In this document: positions 1 through 8,844 of the stretch, one piece after another
How the letters are laid out: each line of letters opens with the position of its first letter
Position numbering within the stretch: position 1 is the stretch's first letter
Assembly: GCA_040882255.1 (NCBI GenBank)
Contig: JBBEBP010000018.1
Coordinates: 1-64,000 of the forward strand
Direction of reading: 5' to 3'
Length of the DNA: 64,000 bases
Source of the DNA: PWQG01 sp040882255
Lineage (GTDB): Bacteria > Pseudomonadota > Gammaproteobacteria > Pseudomonadales > Pseudohongiellaceae
Notes under the pieces: model-generated
What the model was told of the DNA's origin: nothing
What the model saw: only the letters and a program-made list of their open reading frames with translations
Database searches by the model: none
Translations under genes and position numbers: made by a program

Positions 1-34
1 TGAGGCACTAACTTAAACCCGGGCACATTCTGTC

Positions 35-1591
35 TTGACGATGGGGTCCACTATAAGCCTCGGACTTTCTCATTGGGCGTCCTCCACCTACACGGCTGCT
101 AATTTCTATCTGCTGCCATCACGTGCTTGGGAACTCGGCGTCGGCGCCCTCACGGCGCTCTATTTGCACCACACCCGCTGGGCCGCCAGTAACAATGTGC
201 TTGCGTCCACTATTCGAGCTCTACGAGAAGCCGCTGCCGTGCTCGGTTTGGTTCTGATTCTTTATGCGGTTTTCGTGTTCGATGATTCTACGCCTTTCCC
301 TAGCCTCTGGGCCTTGTTTCCCGTCGTCGGGACTGCGCTGATTATCGTAGCGGCCGATAGTCAGACCTTTGTCGGCCGGCTGCTAAGCCTGCGCTTCTTG
401 GTAGGGATCGGCTTGATCAGCTACAGCGCCTACCTTTGGCACCAGCCGCTATTTTCCTTTGCCCGGATACGTCTTTTCGAAGGCGTGCCCTTGTGGGTGT
501 ACTGGGTTCTGATTACCCTTAGCTTTGCGCTGGCTTGGTTGACTTGGTTGAGCATTGAGGTTCCTGCACGCAAGCGGTTTAATTTGCCAACCTATCGAAT
601 TTTGTCTGGTGCAGTCGCCTGTTCCTTGCTAATAGCTTCTATCGGCGTAGTCGGGTTTCTGAACCAAGGCTATAAAGACAGTAACAACTCTGTGGCAGCT
701 CTGACTGCCTGGCAAGATAACATCAGCCCCGTGCGCTCCGAATGCCACGCAAGGGAGAATTTTATTATCCCCCCGAGTGACGCATGTATTTTCAATAGTG
801 GAAATGGAGAGGGCGAAACTATATATGTATGGGGTGACTCACATGGTGTTGAGCTGTCGTATTCGATCGCTATGGAACTGCAAGAAAATTATTCATCACA
901 TCTCGTACAGCTTACGGGATCTCAATGCATTCCGACACCCGGAGTTGAGTCAAATAAAGAGAGCCACTGTACCGAGTATAACCGGCGTGTGAGTGAGTTC
1001 CTTTTTGATATTTCTACACCAGGTATTGTAATACTTGTGGCTCGTTGGCCATTATACTTTGTGGGAAGTCGAGTTAGTCACGATAACGGGTGCTCTGAGG
1101 GCAACGATTTTGCTGGTCGATCAGCTGTTACTCCAACCTCCGATGACAGGATGACCGCATTGGGAGAAGAAGTTCGACAGACAATTAATAGGTTGGTCGA
1201 TGTCGGCCATAAAGTGATGTTTGTCCATGCAGTGCCAGAGCCTGGTTGTAATGTCCCTGATACGCTCTCCAGAATGGCTATGTTCGGAACGGAAGAAAAT
1301 TTGAAATATCCGATTCACACGCATCTGAAGCGGCAAAGTGAGGTTCTAGAGCACATACAGTATGCGCAAAATCCGGAATTCAGTGTTTATGATCCAACTG
1401 ATGTATTTTGTAAAATAGGCAGGAAGTTCTGTACGGTTGCCAATAGTACAGGCCTCCTCTATTTCGATTCCAATCATCCGAGCCTGTATGGAGCATCATT
1501 GATGGCAGAGGAAGTAATATCAGAATTGTCGGAATTGGAGTGGCTGCGTGAGTCAACGGATGTAACTCGAACTGAGGTGACTATAGAATGA
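35..1591 (+). pseudogene. Acyltransferase-3 with C-terminal SGNH domain, N-terminally truncated
   Basis: Matches the C-terminal two thirds of an OafA-type O-acetyltransferase, which acetylates surface polysaccharide at the inner membrane. Visible are several hydrophobic segments (about residues 60-210, including a YLLPSRAWELGVGA stretch typical of these enzymes) and then a periplasmic SGNH hydrolase-like domain with GDSH near residue 267 and the DxxH-type block SNHPSLYG near 479. Family members with this layout usually have about 650 residues; here only 518 codons are open, from a TTG, and an in-frame TAA lies at 14-16. The first membrane half, which carries the catalytic His, is therefore not continuous with this frame. 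It is either a frameshifted or broken gene or a recombination product. The stop overlaps the next start (ATGA), so this part still belongs to the operon. Family sure; functional state unsure. Confidence 0.7.
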
Positions 1592-3018
1592 AATTGCTTG
1601 TGCTAGGTGTTGACGGCCTGGGAGAGGAGAGTCTGCGAGGTTTAGGACTCAACCGGTTGGCTGCGCTAATCAATCAGGGTCAACGGGCAAATCCTGAGCC
1701 GGACAATGTGGTAAGCCGTGGCTGGCCAGAAATCTATTCTGGCGTATCTGCTTACGAATCGGGCGCATTTTTTCAAATTCCTGTACTGTCAAAGGGAAGA
1801 ATTGTGCCTACGCAGAAAACCGGTGCTGATGTCGTGTCTGATCATGTTGGAGCACAGGCGCTTTTGTGGACCCGATTGCACGCTATGGGCTATCGCGTGG
1901 GGGTGTTCGGCCTGCCAACAGTTAGTCATCCGCAACCAGGGTGTGAATTCACGTTTCCTGCAACGGGAGCAGGAAGTTTTAGTAATTCCACTGAGTCTAT
2001 GGGCGTGTATCCCAAGGAGTTCGCTCGCTTGGCAAGATATTCGCAGGCAAATCATGGTTTAAGAATTGGGCATAGTGCATTTTTACCTAAAAACGCTAGT
2101 GATCTAGATGGCTGGCTGCGAGATCATCTTTCTCAGTACTTTTTTACGTTACGACAAACTTTAAGACACTCTGATGTGGATGCCTTGGTGCTAGGAACGC
2201 GTTTTGTTACTCTTTTTTATAAATTTCGGCATATTCTTTCTGAGCAAGCAACTGATTCCACGGATGTTGCACTAAAGGAGACTATTCTACAAGCGGCTGA
2301 CGATTTTGATTTCGAAATGTCAAAGTTTATTAGTGATATATCGCCCCGAGATCTTTTTGTTGTATCTGATCATGGCTTGGGTGAATTGAAATATCATGTC
2401 AATATTAATGAACTGCTTAGAAGGGTAGGTTATATTCACTATCCCTTTATAGTTTCAAGGAATGGACGGCTCCTGGTTAGGCGCTTGAAGGACACCGTGA
2501 AGGGTGTCAACCGTCCTTATTTTTCTTCGTATGACCTGAGTTCAAGTAAAGCCTTTTCGATTGGGTATACTGATGTTATCTACATTAATGATTCTAGGTT
2601 CACAGGTCCGGAGATGAGTTCAGAGCAGCGCTTCAATCAGGCGGCCAGCCTAGCGGAGATTCTCTCGGCTTATGTGGCTGCCAATGATCTTTCTCAATTT
2701 ATTGCATTCAAACCATTGCGCAACGCTGGAAAAACAGCGCCTTTAACCGCAAACGCTAGCTCGATACCGTTGCCCGATATTCGCTGTTTCCTGGCTCCAG
2801 GTTGCGTTAATTTGGGTCGCACTCACGGAAAAGTCGTGGAAGCCAACCAGCCTTCGTCTGCTGCTGAAATGTTTGATAAAGGCTTCTTTTCAGAACATTC
2901 TGGCATTAAGACAAGTGACGCTCTCGCTGCATACATAGGGCCTAGCGAAGAACGGTTCCAGCCGGGAAAGTTGACGGAACTGTATGATGCTGTTCTACGT
3001 GTTGCAGAACGGTATTGA
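1588..3018 (+). CDS. Alkaline phosphatase superfamily protein (type I phosphodiesterase/nucleotide pyrophosphatase-like)
   Basis: A 476-residue protein opening with LVLGVDGLG, the first metal-binding strand of the alkaline phosphatase superfamily. VVSDHGLGELKYHVN near residues 257-271 supplies the second Asp-His pair seen in phosphodiesterase/pyrophosphatase members. No signal peptide is apparent, so it is probably cytoplasmic. It overlaps the acyltransferase by 4 nt and the pyruvyl transferase by 4 nt, so it is co-translated with modifying enzymes. Such proteins occur in polysaccharide clusters and may hydrolyse an activated sugar or phosphodiester; the substrate cannot be read from sequence. 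Confidence 0.75.
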   Translation: MKLLVLGVDGLGEESLRGLGLNRLAALINQGQRANPEPDNVVSRGWPEIYSGVSAYESGAFFQIPVLSKGRIVPTQKTGADVVSDHVGAQALLWTRLHAMGYRVGVFGLPTVSHPQPGCEFTFPATGAGSFSNSTESMGVYPKEFARLARYSQANHGLRIGHSAFLPKNASDLDGWLRDHLSQYFFTLRQTLRHSDVDALVLGTRFVTLFYKFRHILSEQATDSTDVALKETILQAADDFDFEMSKFISDISPRDLFVVSDHGLGELKYHVNINELLRRVGYIHYPFIVSRNGRLLVRRLKDTVKGVNRPYFSSYDLSSSKAFSIGYTDVIYINDSRFTGPEMSSEQRFNQAASLAEILSAYVAANDLSQFIAFKPLRNAGKTAPLTANASSIPLPDIRCFLAPGCVNLGRTHGKVVEANQPSSAAEMFDKGFFSEHSGIKTSDALAAYIGPSEERFQPGKLTELYDAVLRVAERY

Positions 3019-4109
3019 GCAATATGGATAATATATATACGTCGACAGGGTTACGAAAGTCGAAGATTGGAATAGTAACATTTCACTATACAACAAACTA
3101 TGGTGCTTTGCTTCAAGCGTATGCGCTCACCCGTTTGCTCACTAGCCTGGGGTATACCTGTGAAGTTGTGGATTATCGGCAGTGGCGCGCAATTAAGGCT
3201 TACGCAAAAGCCCTCTTTTTAAATCGCAATGCCTTAGGCGGTTTGCTCAAGCTTTTTCGATTCAGTCGCTTTATGCGAGAGAATCTTCCGATCTCTAGGA
3301 AGGTTGCGTATCGCTTCAGGACGATGAAGGCGCTTACTGTGGCTTATGAGGCACTAATCGTTGGAAGCGACGAGGTCTGGAAGATAAACTCCTTTAGGGG
3401 GTACGACGCTGTATACTTTCTGGGATTCGCAAGTGATGGGCAAAAGAGATTAAGCTTTTCCGCGAGTGCTGGAAGTACCAGTAGTTTCGGGCCGCTCAAA
3501 GACGAAATTTGTGGCCACCTTTCGCGTTTCGATGCGGTATCGGTTAGAGATCGGGCTACTTCTGATATTCTTTCGAGAGAATGCAGTATTGAAGCTGTAA
3601 ATCTTCTTGACCCTACTCTCCTGATTGACTTTCCGCGAATGTCCGAGAACCGAATCAAGGAAGACGCCTTCCTGCTCGTCTATGGTTCTTTGAGCGCACA
3701 GGAAGCTCGATACGTTCGGGTAGTAGCGCGAGACCTTCGGTGCCGCGTAATCTCAATTGGATATATGAATCAGTTCGCCGATGACAATTTTATTGGTGTA
3801 GGAGTGGGTGACTGGGTAGAGTATTTTAGATCGGCAAAAAGAGTGTTCACGACATTTTTTCACGGTGCTATTTTCTCCCTGAAGTTTCACGAAGAAGTGT
3901 TTATTTTTCGGCGTAATGACAAAGACTATAAAATTAATCAGTTGACATTCGATTTGAATCTTGTCCGAGAGGATATTGAGTGCTCTACTGCAGACGGTAG
4001 TGGTAAAGCTGTAATGCGGTTGGGCTTTTCGAGTTCTACGGCGCAATTAATTAGCGATGCGCGAGATAAGGCTTCGGTTTTCCTGAAAAATGCTTTCGCT
4101 GGGGGGTAG
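3015..4109 (+). CDS. Polysaccharide pyruvyl transferase family protein
   Basis: The N-terminal GIVTFHYTTNYGALLQAYAL is the hallmark opening of the polysaccharide pyruvyl transferase family (PF04230; CsaB/WcaK type). These enzymes transfer pyruvate from phosphoenolpyruvate to a sugar as a ketal; some family members act as glycosyltransferase-like proteins instead. The late TTFFHGAIFSLKF segment corresponds to the conserved His-containing C-terminal block. Translation may start at TTG 3015, overlapping the upstream stop, or at ATG 3024. The DNA is AT-richer than gmd/fcl downstream, which suggests a separate origin. Likely role: pyruvylation of the repeat unit. Confidence 0.8.
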   Translation: MSNMDNIYTSTGLRKSKIGIVTFHYTTNYGALLQAYALTRLLTSLGYTCEVVDYRQWRAIKAYAKALFLNRNALGGLLKLFRFSRFMRENLPISRKVAYRFRTMKALTVAYEALIVGSDEVWKINSFRGYDAVYFLGFASDGQKRLSFSASAGSTSSFGPLKDEICGHLSRFDAVSVRDRATSDILSRECSIEAVNLLDPTLLIDFPRMSENRIKEDAFLLVYGSLSAQEARYVRVVARDLRCRVISIGYMNQFADDNFIGVGVGDWVEYFRSAKRVFTTFFHGAIFSLKFHEEVFIFRRNDKDYKINQLTFDLNLVREDIECSTADGSGKAVMRLGFSSSTAQLISDARDKASVFLKNAFAGG

Positions 4110-4237
4110 TTTTAATTGGAATATCAGACCCGAATATCCCTATCTTTAGCCGAGGCGCTTAGTTTAATAAGGACTGGTTCTCCAATATTTTTCTGCAAGA
4201 GCCGGCGGCGTTTCTGTGTTAGTTTTCTGGTCATAAA

Positions 4238-5500
4238 ATGAAGATATTGCATCTGGTGGCTGGAGAATTAACAAGCGGTGCAGGTAAAGGTGCGTATTGC
4301 CTGCACCAAGCGCAAAAAAAACTCGGCCTGGACAGTAACGTAGTAATTAGCGGGACCAATACATTCGGTGATCCGAGCATCAGATCCATAAAGCCAACGT
4401 TCACCAAAAAGCTGTATTTCGCTTTCCTATCTCGCTTGGGTAACCTCCCAACGACATTGTATCGCAATCGACAACGCAAAATATTTAATACCGGATTCTC
4501 TGGTATAGATATTACCCGCGTTCCGGGCTACCGAGACGCTACCGTTATACACCTTCATTGGATTAACAGCTTGATTTCGATCCGTAGTCTACGCAAGGTT
4601 CGTAAGCCGCTGGTCTGGACTGTGCGTGATATGTGGCCAATGACTGGTGGTTGCCATTACTCGATGGATTGCGAGCGTTTTAGGACAGGGTGCGGGAAAT
4701 GCCCCCAGCTGGGGAGTAAGAGAGTCAACGACCTCTCAAGGCTGGTTATATGGAGTAAAAATAGGGCTTTACCAAAGAGCATGAGAGTGGTGGGAATTAG
4801 TCCATGGGTCGCGGAGTCTGCTTCCTCTTCCAAGGTATTTCAGGACTTCGATGTTTCTACCATTTACAATAATGTGGATTGCAATTTGTTCTATCCGGTT
4901 GCGAAAGATAAAGCACGGCAATTTTTAGCCATACCGCAAGGTAAGTGGGTTATCCTAGCCGGGGCGCAGCGAGTTTCCGATTTCTATAAGGGCTTCGACT
5001 TGTTTGTTGAGGCGTTAAAGTACCTAAAAGATTATAATCAAGATTACCATCTAGTTTTGTTCGGGAAGGTGACAGAGCAGGATTTAGGTTTGATCGATAT
5101 GGATGTGACGAATCTGGGGTTTCTGGATGACAGTGGTTTGCTAAGACAGGCGTACTCGGCTGCAGACGTTTTTGTTGCCCCATCACGAATGGAAGCCTTC
5201 GGAAAGACGATTGCTGAATCAATGGCTTGTGCTACTCCAGTAGTGTGTTTTAACGCTACGGGGCCAAGGGATCTTGTCTTACATAGACAGACTGGTTATA
5301 AGGCAGATGCGTTCAATACAGCGGATATGGCTGCAGGTATTCATTGGGTGGCTTCAAGGCCAGAGGAAGAGGCGAAGCAATTGCGCCTTCGATCCAGAGC
5401 TCACGCAGTTGAGACGTTCGATGCAGAAGTGGTCGCGAAACAGTACATCAATCTTTATCGGACAATTCTTGATGCTGACGAGGAACGTTCATCGATATGA
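4238..5500 (+). CDS. Glycosyltransferase family 4 (WcaC/WbaZ-like, with Cys cluster)
   Basis: A 420-residue GT-B enzyme. The N-terminal domain has HLHWINSLISI and the Cys-rich GGCHYSMDCERFRTGCGKCP stretch (about residues 137-156), typical of a GT4 subgroup in O-antigen and colanic acid clusters. The C-terminal donor-binding domain has PSRMEAFGKTIAESMA (about 313-328), equivalent to the E-x7-E motif. It is predicted to transfer a sugar from a nucleotide donor to the lipid-linked repeat unit on the cytoplasmic face. A 128-nt gap precedes it and no good Shine-Dalgarno is seen; its stop overlaps gmd (ATGA). Donor and acceptor are unknown. Confidence 0.85.
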   Translation: MKILHLVAGELTSGAGKGAYCLHQAQKKLGLDSNVVISGTNTFGDPSIRSIKPTFTKKLYFAFLSRLGNLPTTLYRNRQRKIFNTGFSGIDITRVPGYRDATVIHLHWINSLISIRSLRKVRKPLVWTVRDMWPMTGGCHYSMDCERFRTGCGKCPQLGSKRVNDLSRLVIWSKNRALPKSMRVVGISPWVAESASSSKVFQDFDVSTIYNNVDCNLFYPVAKDKARQFLAIPQGKWVILAGAQRVSDFYKGFDLFVEALKYLKDYNQDYHLVLFGKVTEQDLGLIDMDVTNLGFLDDSGLLRQAYSAADVFVAPSRMEAFGKTIAESMACATPVVCFNATGPRDLVLHRQTGYKADAFNTADMAAGIHWVASRPEEEAKQLRLRSRAHAVETFDAEVVAKQYINLYRTILDADEERSSI

Positions 5501-6630
5501 CTAAAAAGGCATTGATTACCGGTATCACCGGCCAGGACGGCTCCTACCTCGCGGAGTTTCTGCTGGAGAAAGGCTACGAGGTCCACGGCATCAAGCGCCG
5601 CGCCTCTTCCTTCAACACCCAGCGGGTGGATCATATCTACCAGGATCCGCATGTGGAGCACCAACGTTTCGTGCTCCACTACGGTGACCTGACCGACGGC
5701 TCCAACCTGACCCGGATCCTGCAGGAGGTACAGCCTGATGAGGTCTACAACCTCGCAGCCCAGAGTCATGTGGCAGTAAGTTTCGAGTCACCGGAGTACA
5801 CGGCGGATGTCGACGCGCTTGGTACGCTGCGCTTGCTGGAAGCCATTCGTCTGCTAGGTATGGAAAAGCAGGTACGCTTCTACCAGGCCAGCACCTCGGA
5901 GCTATATGGGCTGGTGCAGGAGACGCCGCAGAGCGAGTCGACGCCTTTCTACCCGCGCAGCCCCTATGCCGTGGCGAAGCTCTATTCGTACTGGATGACC
6001 GTCAACTATCGCGAGGCGTACGGTATCTACGCCTGCAACGGCATTCTCTTTAATCACGAATCACCGCGTCGTGGAGAAACCTTCGTCACTCGCAAGATCA
6101 CACGCGGTCTGGCCAACATCGCTCAGGGTCTGGATTCCTGCCTCTATCTCGGCAACATGGATGCCCTGCGCGACTGGGGCCACGCTCGCGACTACGTGCG
6201 CATGCAGTGGATGATGTTGCAGCAGGAGCAGCCCGAGGACTTCGTCATTGCCACCGGACGCCAGATTTCTGTGCGTGACTTCTTGACCATGAGCGCCGAC
6301 GCGCTGGGTATTGGGCTGCGCTTCGAAGGGGAGGGAGTCGATGGGGTCGCTGTTGTGAATTCGGTGCGAGACAAAGAAGCGGCCCCTGCGGTCGAGGTCG
6401 GTACTGTGATTGTGCGTGTCGATCCGCGTTACTTCCGCCCGACCGAAGTTGAGACGCTGCTCGGAGATCCGACGCGGGCACGGGAGAAGCTCGGTTGGGT
6501 GCCGGAGATTACTCTGGAGGAGATGTGTGCCGATATGGTAGCCCACGACCTCAAGGATGCCCGCCGTAATGCCTTGCTCAAAAAGCATGGGCTGGATTTA
6601 CCCATTGCAGTAGAGGACCATCATGCCTGA
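5497..6630 (+). CDS. gmd: GDP-mannose 4,6-dehydratase
   Basis: An extended short-chain dehydrogenase converting GDP-D-mannose to GDP-4-keto-6-deoxymannose. The Rossmann motif GITGQDGSYLAE (residues 8-19), the family signature HGIKRRASSFNTQRVDHIY, and the catalytic STSELYG and YPRSPYAVAK (Tyr-x3-Lys) are all present. At 377 residues it is close to the usual 345-375. A segment after about residue 260 (GEGVDGVAVVNSVRDKEAAP...) resembles the gamma-proteobacterial type. It overlaps the upstream glycosyltransferase by 4 nt and fcl by 8 nt, so the two enzymes of GDP-L-fucose synthesis are coupled. Clearly GC-richer than its upstream neighbours. Confidence 0.97.
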   Translation: MTKKALITGITGQDGSYLAEFLLEKGYEVHGIKRRASSFNTQRVDHIYQDPHVEHQRFVLHYGDLTDGSNLTRILQEVQPDEVYNLAAQSHVAVSFESPEYTADVDALGTLRLLEAIRLLGMEKQVRFYQASTSELYGLVQETPQSESTPFYPRSPYAVAKLYSYWMTVNYREAYGIYACNGILFNHESPRRGETFVTRKITRGLANIAQGLDSCLYLGNMDALRDWGHARDYVRMQWMMLQQEQPEDFVIATGRQISVRDFLTMSADALGIGLRFEGEGVDGVAVVNSVRDKEAAPAVEVGTVIVRVDPRYFRPTEVETLLGDPTRAREKLGWVPEITLEEMCADMVAHDLKDARRNALLKKHGLDLPIAVEDHHA

Positions 6631-7603
6631 ACAGCAACCAAGGATCTTCGTGGCCGGCCATCGCGGCATGGTGGGCCGGGCCATAGTGCGCCGGCTGGAG
6701 GCGCTGGGCTATACCGAAATCGTCACCCGCAACCGTGACGAACTGGACCTGCTCGACCAGCGGGCGGTGCATGATTTCTTCCAGGACCAGGCCATCGATC
6801 AGGTATACCTGGCCGCCGCCAAGGTGGGCGGTATCCATGCCAACAATACCTACCCGGCCAACTTTATTTACGAGAACCTGATGATCGAGGCCAATGTCAT
6901 CCACGCCGCCTTCCGCGCCGACGTACGTAAGCTGCTGTTTCTTGGCTCGTCGTGCATTTATCCGCGCGAGGCTCCTCAGCCCATGCCCGAGGAAGTGCTG
7001 CTCACCGGCCCTCTGGAACCAACCAATGAGCCCTATGCCATTGCCAAGATCGCCGGGATCAAGCTGTGCGAAAGCTACAACCGCCAGCACGGCACGGATT
7101 ACCGCAGTGTGATGCCCACCAACTTGTATGGGCCGTATGACAACTTCCACTCCGAGAACAGCCACGTCATCCCCGCCTTGATCCGTCGCTTTCACGAGGC
7201 GAAACAGTGTGGTGACGAAGAAGTCGTGATCTGGGGTAGTGGCAAACCGCGTCGCGAATTTCTGCACGTAGACGACATGGCCGGGGCTAGCGTGCACGTA
7301 ATGAATCTACCGGAAGTAACCTGGAAGGCCCAATCGACCCCGATGTATTCGCATATCAACGTGGGGACAGGAGAAGAATGCACCATTCGGGAGCTCGCTG
7401 AGACTATTGCGAGAGTGGTCGGGTTCGAGGGTCGGCTGGCGTTTGATGCCAGCCGACCGGATGGCGCGCCAAGGAAGTTGTTGGATGTGGCACGATTACA
7501 CGAATTGGGTTGGGTTGCTGATATCGAGCTGGAAGAGGGGTTGTCGGATGTTTATGGGTGGTTTTGTAGCGGATCGGCAAAATCAGCGGCCAACGAAAGG
7601 TAG
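6623..7603 (+). CDS. fcl: GDP-L-fucose synthase (epimerase/reductase)
   Basis: Converts the 4-keto product of Gmd to GDP-L-fucose by 3,5-epimerisation and NADPH reduction. The N-terminal GHRGMVGRAIVRRLE nucleotide-binding motif, AAAKVGGIHANNTYP, GSSCIYP and the catalytic YAIAKIAG (Tyr-x3-Lys) are all present, as is PTNLYGPYDNF. At 326 residues the length is normal. The start overlaps gmd by 8 nt. With gmd it shows that fucose, or a sugar made from GDP-fucose, is probably in the polysaccharide. GDP-mannose synthesis genes (manA, manB, manC) are not in this window. Confidence 0.97.
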   Translation: MPEQQPRIFVAGHRGMVGRAIVRRLEALGYTEIVTRNRDELDLLDQRAVHDFFQDQAIDQVYLAAAKVGGIHANNTYPANFIYENLMIEANVIHAAFRADVRKLLFLGSSCIYPREAPQPMPEEVLLTGPLEPTNEPYAIAKIAGIKLCESYNRQHGTDYRSVMPTNLYGPYDNFHSENSHVIPALIRRFHEAKQCGDEEVVIWGSGKPRREFLHVDDMAGASVHVMNLPEVTWKAQSTPMYSHINVGTGEECTIRELAETIARVVGFEGRLAFDASRPDGAPRKLLDVARLHELGWVADIELEEGLSDVYGWFCSGSAKSAANER

Positions 7604-7620
7604 TTCAGGTTATCCCTCTC

Positions 7621-8844
7621 ATGTCTAAGCAACCTAAAACCGTCTTGATCGTTGAACCGTCCGCCAGCGGACACCATATGGCGCTGTACGTTCGTCATGT
7701 GGCCCGCGGTCTGCTTGACCAGGGATGTGACGTTATCCTCCTGACCACAGAGAAGGCCATTGGTGAGCCTGCCTACCAGATGGTGCAGACTGAATGTAGT
7801 GAGCGGCTAAAAACCTTTCTAATGCCTGAGATCGGAAAAAGCGAGACTTCGTCGGCCTTGGGTCTCATTTCTGCGCAATTGAAATCCTGGCGGGCAGTAA
7901 AACGCGGATTTACTGCCGTGAGAACCAAACATCCAATAGACATTGTCTACGTACCCACGCTGGATTGGGTAGCGAAAGCCACAGAGATCTTTGGGTCGCC
8001 GTTTGGAGATATGCCGTTTGTTGCCTTGTACATGGCGCCAAAGCACCATCGCTTTGAAACTAGTCTAGGCCCAAAAAGCCGTCAAGACTGGCTCTATGAC
8101 AAGCTTTTCAGACGATTGCTTGCCATAAAAACACTGCGAAACCTGCTGGTTATTGACGAAGTGTTTTACGAATTCGCCATTAATCGCTATCCGTTTGCGT
8201 CCAGAAAGCTCCGATTTGCGCCAGATTTTGGAGAGATCACGGGCGACAAATCCCGAGAGGTATGCCGGGAGGAGCTTGAAATTCCTGATGATGCTGTCGT
8301 TATTCTGGTCTATGGGTCGCTGACAAAACGTAAGGGTATAGTTGAGTTATTAAATGCAGCGGCGAACCCAGGGGCCCCGGATAATCTTGTGATTTTGTTG
8401 GCAGGAAAGCCTGCTAACGACATCATTGAGTATTTGGAGAATCCAAAATTTCGAACCCCCGTAGAAAGTGGTCGCATTTTGAAATGCTTTCACTTTCACG
8501 CCGCTGACGAGGAGTACCGCGCTTTTCGAGCGTCAGATGCAGTCTGGATTGCTTATGCTGACGGATTCTATAGTTCAAGTGGCGTTCTTTACCAGGCTTT
8601 AAGTGCAGAACGCCCTGTCCTCGCCAGAAAGGAAGGATTAATAGGAAGACTTGTAGGTATATATCGGCTTGGGTGGAGAGTTAATACGAAGAACGAATCA
8701 GAGCTTACACAGCTTTTGCATCGAATTGCCGACGTAAATATTTCAACCCCATACGAATTTAATTGTGATTCCGACTTTCTCCATCAACACACTAGTCAAG
8801 CTCACGTCGCGGCCGTGAAGGGTGCGTTATCGAGCGATCAGTAA
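7621..8844 (+). CDS. Glycosyltransferase (GT-B, GT4-like)
   Basis: A 407-residue protein with a GT-B layout: an N-terminal VLIVEPSASGHHMALYVRHVARGLL segment typical of acceptor domains and a C-terminal domain starting near VVILVYGSLTKRKGIVELL. The region FRASDAVWIAYADGFYSSSGVLYQALSAERPVLA replaces the classical E-x7-E element, so the assignment to GT4 is by overall pattern. Start ATG 7621, 17 nt after fcl. The DNA is AT-richer than fcl, marking another mosaic junction. Predicted cytoplasmic or membrane-associated enzyme of repeat-unit assembly; donor unknown. Confidence 0.75.
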   Translation: MSKQPKTVLIVEPSASGHHMALYVRHVARGLLDQGCDVILLTTEKAIGEPAYQMVQTECSERLKTFLMPEIGKSETSSALGLISAQLKSWRAVKRGFTAVRTKHPIDIVYVPTLDWVAKATEIFGSPFGDMPFVALYMAPKHHRFETSLGPKSRQDWLYDKLFRRLLAIKTLRNLLVIDEVFYEFAINRYPFASRKLRFAPDFGEITGDKSREVCREELEIPDDAVVILVYGSLTKRKGIVELLNAAANPGAPDNLVILLAGKPANDIIEYLENPKFRTPVESGRILKCFHFHAADEEYRAFRASDAVWIAYADGFYSSSGVLYQALSAERPVLARKEGLIGRLVGIYRLGWRVNTKNESELTQLLHRIADVNISTPYEFNCDSDFLHQHTSQAHVAAVKGALSSDQ

